Below, one piece after another: positions 1-7,467 of a DNA stretch of 64,000 nucleotides. The translations under genes were made by a program, and so were the position numbers. The notes under the pieces were generated by a model. It searched no databases. It saw only the letters and a program-made list of their open reading frames with translations, and was not told where the DNA came from. Origin of the DNA: Eutrophocola salsuginis (lineage in GTDB: Bacteria > Pseudomonadota > Gammaproteobacteria > Pseudomonadales > Pseudohongiellaceae); assembly GCA_038147195.1 (NCBI GenBank), contig JAYQTB010000004.1, forward strand, positions 1,736,001-1,800,000, written 5' to 3'. Every line of letters starts with the position of its first letter. The first letter of the stretch is position 1.

Positions 1-2015
1 GGGATGCCGGTCACCGAGCCGTCCAGGTCGCGAAATGACAATGTGCGGTAGGCGTTGCCGCCGCGGTTGTCATTATCGAACCGGATATCATATGTCGGAA
101 AATAGACCGGTTTGGCGTTGACGAATTCTGCACCCTTTATGGTGCTATTAGTACTGAGTCCCGCGCTGGTGAACAAAAGAAAGGATAGCGCACCAGTTTT
201 TCGTAGGTCGTTGTCCTGAAAATTCATGAACGTCGTATTAATTACGTCATCGCGGTAATCATAGTATTCGTAGCCGCGAATGGGGAAATCTGGAATGACG
301 GGCTTCGGTAGGCTGCGGCCATAAGCGATTTCCTCCGGCGTCGATGGGTTGCCGATGTTTTCCGTCTCGCCTACAACCAGCCCGTCAACGAGTCTTGAAC
401 TGAACGGCAGGCTGCCGATGTCGCCGGCGGCCTGCGTCATGCCGATGGCGTTGTCTGCTAGGGTCAGGTTGCTGTAGACGTACATGTCGCCACGGCCCCA
501 TAAACCCCCATTGCGGTTCTTGTAGCTGGTTAGGTTCTCGAAGTGGGTTTCCATCACGTCGCTTTCTAGGTCGGTGGGATCCGCCAACGGCTGCAACGGC
601 CAGGAGGCCAGGCCGAAGGTGTTGTCCTCGTCGATGTGTCGATCAATCATAAAACCGTCGAAGTTAGAATGGGCCACGTTGCCCCTGAAGGCGCGCAGGG
701 GCGTGCGGCGCGGCCAGGTATTGAGGCTGTCATTTGAGCCTAGGAACGCGCCATTCGGGTGGATTGGTATGGAAAACCAAAAGCCGGTGGAATCGGAACC
801 GGCGGCAACGTTGTCGATGTAGCTGTTGTCCGGGTTGGTGATCCAGTAAGACGCCGCGGTGTTATCCGATGGCAGCAGTGTATGCTCGCCGGAAAAGCTG
901 ACTCGCCTGAGATCACCGCGGTTTCCTTCAATCTCGCCGTTGGCGGCCAGGTTGTTTGGTACGCATTCCAGGGTGGGATGACACTTGGTCTGAATCGCCA
1001 GATTGCTGATAAATTCGTTGCCGGATTCGATGCCGTCTTCCATGAAGAAACAGTGGCCCACAGTGTTGTAAGTCACGTTGTTCTCCACACGTAGGTCGTT
1101 GGTGCCGTGTACGGTGACGCAGCGATTGAAGGTGTCGTGAATGGCGGCGTTGCGGATGTACTGACCAATACCACCGTCACCAACAAGATGCCAGTGGATC
1201 GGGTAGCGGGCCAGTTCCATGTGCTGACCCATGCGATTAAGTTCGACGCCCTCAACATACATCTTGCTCGTGATCATCGCCATGATGTGGCCACCGAAGT
1301 ATGTCTCCAGCGAATCTTCGGATGACTGGATCTTTATGTTGCGGGTCAAGAGGCCCACTTCACCACGCTCGTCGACCCCGTAGGTGATCTCACCGAAATG
1401 CATGTATTGCAGCGGTTCATCAAGGATTAGAGTGTTGCCATTGATAGAAGTAATCGTGCGGCGCTCGGCCTGACGCGGATTGTAATCGGTAGAAGCCAAC
1501 ACGATCTCGTCACCGGTCATCCACTGGCTGGCATCCATCACCTCGATGGTGGTGCTGCCTTTTTCTGCAGTTTCAGCCAGCCTTGTCCAAGCGTTGGTGC
1601 GGTTGCCGTGCAGGTTCAAGGTGCCGCCCGACATCATGATGCCACGGTCACCCATACCCATCAGCTGCTCGCCTTTGTTATTGTCGGTGAGCGTAATAGT
1701 GGCCTTGTGGGTGTGTGGCCTGGCCTCGGTGCCAATCGCCAGTTCGCCAAACACCATAATCCACTCGGTGGTCAGTTCCAGGTCGGCCTCGTCGGCGAAG
1801 CTGAGCTTGCCGTTGATGGTGAGGCCGTTGAGAGCGGGAGGACTGACGTCCAGGATCACTTCCTGGCCACTAGCAATCACGACCTTGTCGCCGGCAGCCG
1901 GGACCTGGTTGTTGGGCCAAGTGGCCGGGTCGGACCAGCGCAAGGTCTGAGCCTGGGCGGCGAATCCGGTGAGAACGAAAAAAGACAGCAAAAACAGGCT
2001 TATAGATGTGCGCAT
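1..2015 (-). CDS. Secreted G8-domain beta-helix protein, copy 1 (C-terminus off window)
   Basis: The reading frame is open from an ATG at 2015 to the left edge, so the 3' end is missing. The product starts with a signal peptide (hydrophobic stretch ending TGFAAQAQ), followed by RWSDPATWPNNQVP, the hallmark opening of a G8 domain (about residues 25-150), then a long region with MGMGDRGIMMSGG, ARYPIHWHLVG and VTVHGTNDLRVENNVTYN, which looks like right-handed parallel beta-helix repeats. G8 domains occur in eukaryotic CEMIP/TMEM2 and PKHD1L1 and in bacterial secreted proteins; substrate here is unknown, polysaccharide binding or cleavage is an inference. A purine-rich Shine-Dalgarno (AGAGGGGAAG) precedes the ATG. 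It is the last and 3'-most of three tandem paralogues on this strand and resembles copy 3 more than copy 2. Confidence 0.85.
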   Translation of the reverse strand, partial: MRTSISLFLLSFFVLTGFAAQAQTLRWSDPATWPNNQVPAAGDKVVIASGQEVILDVSPPALNGLTINGKLSFADEADLELTTEWIMVFGELAIGTEARPHTHKATITLTDNNKGEQLMGMGDRGIMMSGGTLNLHGNRTNAWTRLAETAEKGSTTIEVMDASQWMTGDEIVLASTDYNPRQAERRTITSINGNTLILDEPLQYMHFGEITYGVDERGEVGLLTRNIKIQSSEDSLETYFGGHIMAMITSKMYVEGVELNRMGQHMELARYPIHWHLVGDGGIGQYIRNAAIHDTFNRCVTVHGTNDLRVENNVTYNTVGHCFFMEDGIESGNEFISNLAIQTKCHPTLECVPNNLAANGEIEGNRGDLRRVSFSGEHTLLPSDNTAASYWITNPDNSYIDNVAAGSDSTGFWFSIPIHPNGAFLGSNDSLNTWPRRTPLRAFRGNVAHSNFDGFMIDRHIDEDNTFGLASWPLQPLADPTDLESDVMETHFENLTSYKNRNGGLWGRGDMYVYSNLTLADNAIGMTQAAGDIGSLPFSSRLVDGLVVGETENIGNPSTPEEIAYGRSLPKPVIPDFPIRGYEYYDYRDDVINTTFMNFQDNDLRKTGALSFLLFTSAGLSTNSTIKGAEFVNAKPVYFPTYDIRFDNDNRGGNAYRTLSFRDLDGSVTGI

Positions 2016-2088
2016 GAAATCAGCTTCCCCTCTGATAGTCCGTGGATTAACCCAGCTGAGCGAGCCACAGAGGATAGCATGATTTTCC

Positions 2089-2120
2089 AAAAAAAAGGCC
2101 CCTGGCTCACACCGGGGGCC
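2089..2120 (-). terminator. Rho-independent terminator after G8 copy 2
   Basis: Read on the minus strand, GGCCCCCGG and CCAGGGGCC pair around a 6-base loop and are followed directly by eight T residues. It lies 23 bases past the stop codon of G8 copy 2, so copy 1 probably has its own promoter in the 75 bases that remain. Confidence 0.85.
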
Positions 2121-2142
2121 CCTTGAATTCACTGGCTAGGAC

Positions 2143-4686
2143 TTAGCGTTTTACCATGATCGTGGTCTGCGCAACCAGCCGCCCGACAGGCTCGAGAACG
2201 GGACCCGGGAAGTGGATATCGGAGACTACCAGCTTGACCCAGACGGTATCGCCGTCTTTATACCATGAGGTCAAGCTGGCATCGCGGAGCGCTTTCATGC
2301 TGTCTTGCTCGATACCGCTGACGGCATGATCGTAACCGGGCAGCTCAAAGATCACCCACGCACCCTGGTCCATTTCTCGTAGCGCGAGATGCAGCACTTC
2401 CCTGTCGGTGTTCACCCGCATCTGCGTACCCGAGCGCACGTTGCTCTGGTTTGCAGTGATCTTATGGTCTTTGCCATTGCGTGTAACCGTGATCGGCGCC
2501 CCCGCGGCCAGGCCGGGGAAACCGCTGTTGGGCTCGTTGAAAAAAAGGCGACCAATATCTCCCGTGCAAACGGCGGCGTTCCAAGTGGGCTGGATCTCGC
2601 AAACCTCGGTATCCGTAGCGACACTGTCGTTCTCGCCGTCGTGAATCAGGATGTAGGCATCCGGCGTGCCGCCGACCGAGCCGTCAAGGTCGTGGATCAC
2701 TGCGGTGCGATAGGCGACGCCGCCCCGGTTGTCGTTGTCGAATCTTTTTTCGATTATCGGGAAATACACAGGTTTGGCATCAATGAACCTAGCCCCCATG
2801 ATCGTATTTTCGGTATAAACGCCGGAGCTGGTGAATAACAGCCATGAGAGTGCTCCTGAGCCACGAGTATCGTTGTCCTCAAAATTCATGAACGTGGTGT
2901 TCACGACGTCATCACGGTAATCGTAGTACTCGTAACCACGTATCGGAAAATCCGGTATGCCGGGCTTCGGCAGGCTGCGACCAGCCGCCATTTCAGCCGG
3001 TGTACCGGGGTTGCCAATGTTGTTGGTTTCGCCAACGAACAGTGAATCGACGACCAGCGAGGAAAACGGATCCTTGCCGGCGGAACCGGCGGAATGCGTA
3101 AAGCCTATGGCGTTGTCGGCCAGGGTCACGTTGCGGAACAGGTGATTCTCGCCGCGGCCCCAGATACCGCCATTGCGATTCTTGTACGCCGTGAGATCTT
3201 CCAGGTAGGAAATTACCGGAGGGCTCTCCGGGTTAGCCGGGTTTTCCCGGGGCTGATGCGAAGGGCCAGCCAGGCTAAAAGTGTTGTCCTCGTTGATGTT
3301 TCGGTCGAGCATGAAGCCGTCAAAGTTTGAATGCGCCACGTTGCCCCTGAATTCTCGAATTGCAGTACGCTGTGGCCAGGTGTTAAGACTCTCCTCAGAG
3401 CCCAGGAAAGCGCCATTCGGGTGCACGGGCAGCGAATACCAGAAACCCACTTCATCGGAACCGGCTGCCACATTATCTATATATGTGTTGTCCGGGTTAG
3501 TGATCCAGTAAGACGATACCGTGTTATCCGATGGCAGCAGGGTATGCTCACCGCCAAAGCTGATCGCCCTGACGGCCATGCGATTTTCGTACTCATAATC
3601 GTTCTCTCCATTTGCGGCCAGATTGGTGGGTACACACTCCAGCGTGGGATGGCACTTGGTCTGGATGGCTAGGTTTTTCATGAACGTATTGCCGGTCTCG
3701 ATGCCGTCTTCCATGAAGAAGCAGTGGCCAACGGTGTTGTAGGTGACGTTGTTCTCGACGCGGAGATCGTTAGTGCCATGAACGGTCACGCATCGGTTAA
3801 AGGTGTCATGAATCGAAGCGTTGCGGATGTATTGCCCCTTGCCACCCTCGCCTACCAAATGCCAGTGAATTGGGTAACGCGCCAACTCCATATGCTGCCC
3901 CATGCGAGAGAGTTCGACGCCTTCGACATACATCTTGCTGGTCACCATGGCCATAATATGCCCGCCAAAGTATGACACTAGGGAATCCTCAGATGACTGT
4001 ACCTTGATATTGCGCGTCAGCAGGCCGACTTCACCGCGCTCATCGACATCGAAGGTGATCTCACCAAAGTGCATGTAGGCCAGGGGTTCATCCAGCGAAA
4101 TGCGGTTGCCTCTGATGGCCGTGATAAAGCGGGTCTCGGCCTGGCGGGGCTCGAAGTCCGTAGATGCCAGCACAATCTGGTCGCCAGCCTGCCATTCACT
4201 GGCATCGAGCACACGGATCTGGTTATCGCCGGCCTCGGCCGTTTCCGCCAGCTTTGTCCAGGTGTGGGTGCGTTTGCCGTGCAGGTTCAAGGTGCCGCCG
4301 GACATCATGATGCCGCGGTCGCCCATGCCCATCAACTGTTCGCCTTCGTTGTGATCGGTCAGGGTGATAGTGGCCTTGTGCTGGAACGGGTTCGCTTCAG
4401 TACCGACTTGCAGCTCCCCGAACACCATAATCCATTCGGTGGTCAGCTCAAGGTCAGACTCGTCGGAAAAAATAAGTTTGCCGTTAATGGTTAACCCATC
4501 CAGTGCCGGCGGACTGACGTCGAGCAGCACTTCCTGTCCACTGGCGATGTTGACCTTGTCACCTTCAGTAGGAACATGGTTGTTAGGCCAGGTAGTCGGG
4601 TCGGACCAGCGCTGGGACTGCGCCTGGGCGGCGAACCCTGTTAAAAACAGGAATGGAAGAAAAAACAAGCGGATGGATGTGCGCAT
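2143..4686 (-). CDS. Secreted G8-domain beta-helix protein, copy 2
   Basis: An 847-residue exported protein. The start at 4686 is chosen over an upstream in-frame ATG because it gives MRTSIRLFFLPFLFLTG, matching the signal peptides of both paralogues, with AGGGAGA about 10 bases upstream. After the signal peptide (cleavage near AQAQ) comes a G8 domain opening with RWSDPTTWPNNHVP, then beta-helix-like repeats including YPIHWHLVGEGGKGQY and MEDGIETGN, and a C-terminal beta-rich tail ending in a positively charged MVKR. G8 proteins are extracellular or cell-surface; the vertebrate CEMIP relatives are linked to hyaluronan breakdown, but no catalytic residue can be assigned here. This copy is the most divergent of the three (for example THTWTKLAETAEAGDNQI where the others read TNAWT). 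It is followed by a strong terminator. Confidence 0.88.
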   Translation of the reverse strand: MRTSIRLFFLPFLFLTGFAAQAQSQRWSDPTTWPNNHVPTEGDKVNIASGQEVLLDVSPPALDGLTINGKLIFSDESDLELTTEWIMVFGELQVGTEANPFQHKATITLTDHNEGEQLMGMGDRGIMMSGGTLNLHGKRTHTWTKLAETAEAGDNQIRVLDASEWQAGDQIVLASTDFEPRQAETRFITAIRGNRISLDEPLAYMHFGEITFDVDERGEVGLLTRNIKVQSSEDSLVSYFGGHIMAMVTSKMYVEGVELSRMGQHMELARYPIHWHLVGEGGKGQYIRNASIHDTFNRCVTVHGTNDLRVENNVTYNTVGHCFFMEDGIETGNTFMKNLAIQTKCHPTLECVPTNLAANGENDYEYENRMAVRAISFGGEHTLLPSDNTVSSYWITNPDNTYIDNVAAGSDEVGFWYSLPVHPNGAFLGSEESLNTWPQRTAIREFRGNVAHSNFDGFMLDRNINEDNTFSLAGPSHQPRENPANPESPPVISYLEDLTAYKNRNGGIWGRGENHLFRNVTLADNAIGFTHSAGSAGKDPFSSLVVDSLFVGETNNIGNPGTPAEMAAGRSLPKPGIPDFPIRGYEYYDYRDDVVNTTFMNFEDNDTRGSGALSWLLFTSSGVYTENTIMGARFIDAKPVYFPIIEKRFDNDNRGGVAYRTAVIHDLDGSVGGTPDAYILIHDGENDSVATDTEVCEIQPTWNAAVCTGDIGRLFFNEPNSGFPGLAAGAPITVTRNGKDHKITANQSNVRSGTQMRVNTDREVLHLALREMDQGAWVIFELPGYDHAVSGIEQDSMKALRDASLTSWYKDGDTVWVKLVVSDIHFPGPVLEPVGRLVAQTTIMVKR

Positions 4687-4727
4687 ATAACCGGAAATCT
4701 CCCTTATGTTCCTATTATTTAACCGTG

Positions 4728-4817
4728 CTCTGACCACCTCAAATCAAGGAGTCAGAGTTATAGATCATCTCAAACCAACGTAATCTGGAGTTATCAAGAA
4801 CTCTGACCACTTGATTT
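4728..4817. repeat. Inverted-repeat element (REP-like, GGTCAGAG family)
   Basis: Arms aaatcaaggagtcagagtt (4741-4759) and aactctgaccacttgattt (4799-4817) are reverse complements at 17 of 19 positions. A third, reversed partial arm (ctctgaccacctcaaat, 4728-4744) sits just before. The right arm covers the first two bases of the 3-base stop codon of G8 copy 3 (4816-4818). A related element with the same core lies at 10811-10898. Such ggtcagagt palindromes resemble REP-type sequences spread by REP-associated (IS200-like) transposases in other gammaproteobacteria; no transposase is present in this window. Confidence 0.7.
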
Positions 4818-7428
4818 AGCGGCTGAGCGAAATACTTGCCTGCGTATTTGACGGACGAACAGGCGAGAGCAGCGGCTCGGCTACGACCAGTTTGACCCAG
4901 AGGGCATCCTCACCCTGGAACCAGGATGTCTCGTTCGCCTGACGTACCGCGTCAAGGCTGCTCTGCTCCACGCCCGTGTTTGCACTGGCGAAACCCGGCA
5001 GTTCGAACATAATCCATGAACCCTGGTCCATTTCACTCACACTGAGCGACACTTCCGGTCTTTCGGTCAGCACCTGGATCTCGGTGCCGGCCCGCACCGT
5101 GCTCTGGTTGTTGGTAATTTTGTGTTCCTTGCCGTTGCGAACAACCACTATGGGTGCCGGCGGTGCGGGTGGTGCAGGTCGAGCAACCGGAGCAGCCCCG
5201 GCAGGCCGGGGGGTCGGACGGACGAAGCCGAAGCCGAAGCCGCCGCGTAATTCCCCTGGCGCGGGCGGGCTTTGGATCTGACTCGGCCGAAAATTCAGGC
5301 GCCCGACATCACCCATGCACACCGCCGCGTTCCAAGCGGGCTTGATCTCACAGGAGTCGTCGATGGCAACGCTGTCGTTCTCGCCGTCATTGAGCAGGAT
5401 GTAGGCGTCACCCATGCCGCCCACCGAGCCGTCCAGGTCGTGGATCGCCAGGCTGCGGTAGGCCACGGCGCCACGGTTGTCGCTGTCGAAGCGGTCATCG
5501 ATGTTGGGGAAATACACCGGCTTGGCATTTACGAATTTTGCCCCTCTGACGGTGTTCTCGGTGGTTACCCCCGCGCCCGTGAACAGCAGCCAAGACAGCG
5601 CGCCGGTCTTGCGCTGGTCGTTGTCCTGGTAATTCATGAAGGTCGTGTTCACCACCTCGTGACGATAGTCGTAGTACTCGTAGGCTCGGATTGGAAAATC
5701 CGGGATGGTAGTCTTCGGCAGGCTGCGGCCATAGGCGATTTCCTCTGGCGTCGTGGGATTGCCGATGTTATCAGTCTCACCCACCACCAATGAGTCCACC
5801 AACCGCGAGGTAAAGCGTTCACTGCCGAACGTGCCGGTGGAATGCGTCATGCCGATGGCGTTGTCGGCGAGTATCGCGTTACTAAATACATGAAGTTCAC
5901 CACGCCCCCAGAAACCACCATGGCGATTCTTGTAAGCGGTCAGGTCTTCGAAGTGGGATTCCACCATCTCGCTGTACGGGTCCGCCGGATCTTCCAACGG
6001 CGTGTACGCGGTAAAGGACAAATCGAAGGTGTTGTCTTCATTGATGTTGCGGTCGAACATGAAACCGTCGTAGTTGGAATGGGACACGTTTCCCCGGAAT
6101 TCACGTAGCGGCGTACGGCGCGGCCAAGTGTTGGCGCTGTCCTCCGAGCCCAGGAACGCGCCATTTGGATGCTCCGGCATGGAAAACCAGAAGCCGGTCG
6201 CATCGGAACCGGCGGCCACGTTGCCCACATAAGTATTGTCTGGGTTTGTGATCCAGTAGGCGGCTACCGTATTGTCGGACGGCAGCAGGGTATGCTCGCC
6301 GGACATGCTGATGCGCCTGATGGCCTGGCGGTTTTGGCCATTGATCTCACCGTTTGGCCCGAGGTTGTACGGCACACAGTCCAGTGTAGGATGACACTTG
6401 ACCTGGATGGCTAGGTTACCGATGAATTCGTTGCCGGTTTCGATACCGTCTTCCATGAAGAAGCAGTGGCCCACACTGTTGTAGGTGACGTTGTTCTCCA
6501 CCCGCAGGTCATTGGTACCGTGCACGGTGACGCAGCGGTTAAAGGTATCGTGGATGGCTGAATTCCTGACGTACTGGCCCTTACCTCCCTCGCCCACTAA
6601 ATGCCAGTGAATGGGATAGCGAGCCAGCTCCATGTTCTGGCCCATGCGGTTGAGCTCGACACCCTCGACATACATCTTACTGGTTACCATGGCCATGATG
6701 TGGCCACCAAAATACGACTCGAGCGAATCTTCAGAGGACTGGATCGTGATATTACGGGTCAACAGTCCCACTTCGCCGCGCTCATCCACACCGAAGGTAA
6801 TCTCACCGAAGTGCATGTATTGCAGGGGTTCATCTAGGGTGAGAGTGTTGCCATTAATAGAAGCAATCGTGCGGCGTTCGGCCTGGCGTGGATTGTAGTC
6901 GGTTGACGCTAGGACAATCTCGTCGCCAGCCATCCACTGGCTGGCATCGAGCACATTAATAGTAGTACTGCCGGCGTCGGCAGTTTCCGACAACTTCGTC
7001 CAGGCATTGGTACGGTTACCGTGCAGGTTCAGGGTGCCACCTGACAACATGATGCCGCGGTCGCCCATACCCATCAGCTGCTCGCCTTTGTTATTGTCGG
7101 TTAGCGTAATAGTGGCCTTGTGGGTAAAGGGATTGGCCTCAGTGCCTATCTGCAGTTCCCCAAACACCATGATCCACTCGGTGGTCAGCGCCAAGTCGGA
7201 CTCATCAGCGAAACTGAGTTTGCCGTTGATGGTGATCCCATCCAAGGCCGGCGGGCTCAGGTCCATCAGCACTTCTTGGTCACTGGGAATGGTGACCTTG
7301 TCACCAGCAACCGGAACCTGATTGTTAGGCCAGGTGGCCGGGTCGGACCAGCGCAGGCTCTGCGCCTGAACAGCGAAACTTAACAAAAAGAGACATGACA
7401 GAAAAAAATGATGAATGTTTGAACGCAT
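4816..7428 (-). CDS. Secreted G8-domain beta-helix protein, copy 3
   Basis: An 870-residue paralogue of the two genes downstream. MRSNIHHFFLSCLFLLSFAV is a signal peptide with cleavage near VQAQ, then the G8 opening RWSDPATWPNNQVP and the same series of beta-helix motifs. It differs by a low-complexity insert at about residues 717-757, rich in Pro, Ala, Gly and Phe/Arg (GFGFGFVRPTPRPAG, then repeated PAPP units), lying just before the C-terminal beta domain (VVVRNGKEHKITNNQ) where copy 2 has only a short linker. The stop codon lies within an inverted-repeat element. It is the first of the tandem set to be transcribed, and the region 7429-7467 before it is short and AT-rich. Function is unknown beyond the family; secretion and surface location are inferred. 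Confidence 0.88.
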   Translation of the reverse strand: MRSNIHHFFLSCLFLLSFAVQAQSLRWSDPATWPNNQVPVAGDKVTIPSDQEVLMDLSPPALDGITINGKLSFADESDLALTTEWIMVFGELQIGTEANPFTHKATITLTDNNKGEQLMGMGDRGIMLSGGTLNLHGNRTNAWTKLSETADAGSTTINVLDASQWMAGDEIVLASTDYNPRQAERRTIASINGNTLTLDEPLQYMHFGEITFGVDERGEVGLLTRNITIQSSEDSLESYFGGHIMAMVTSKMYVEGVELNRMGQNMELARYPIHWHLVGEGGKGQYVRNSAIHDTFNRCVTVHGTNDLRVENNVTYNSVGHCFFMEDGIETGNEFIGNLAIQVKCHPTLDCVPYNLGPNGEINGQNRQAIRRISMSGEHTLLPSDNTVAAYWITNPDNTYVGNVAAGSDATGFWFSMPEHPNGAFLGSEDSANTWPRRTPLREFRGNVSHSNYDGFMFDRNINEDNTFDLSFTAYTPLEDPADPYSEMVESHFEDLTAYKNRHGGFWGRGELHVFSNAILADNAIGMTHSTGTFGSERFTSRLVDSLVVGETDNIGNPTTPEEIAYGRSLPKTTIPDFPIRAYEYYDYRHEVVNTTFMNYQDNDQRKTGALSWLLFTGAGVTTENTVRGAKFVNAKPVYFPNIDDRFDSDNRGAVAYRSLAIHDLDGSVGGMGDAYILLNDGENDSVAIDDSCEIKPAWNAAVCMGDVGRLNFRPSQIQSPPAPGELRGGFGFGFVRPTPRPAGAAPVARPAPPAPPAPIVVVRNGKEHKITNNQSTVRAGTEIQVLTERPEVSLSVSEMDQGSWIMFELPGFASANTGVEQSSLDAVRQANETSWFQGEDALWVKLVVAEPLLSPVRPSNTQASISLSR

Positions 7429-7467
7429 GGAATCAAAAACCGTATTTCAAATTATAGCTTTTTACTT

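Noticed and set aside
2389..4494. Several plus-strand frames (for example 2389-2838 and 4069-4494) within the G8 genes
   Set aside because: They recur at equivalent places in all three paralogues because the underlying gene is duplicated; they have no independent start signals.
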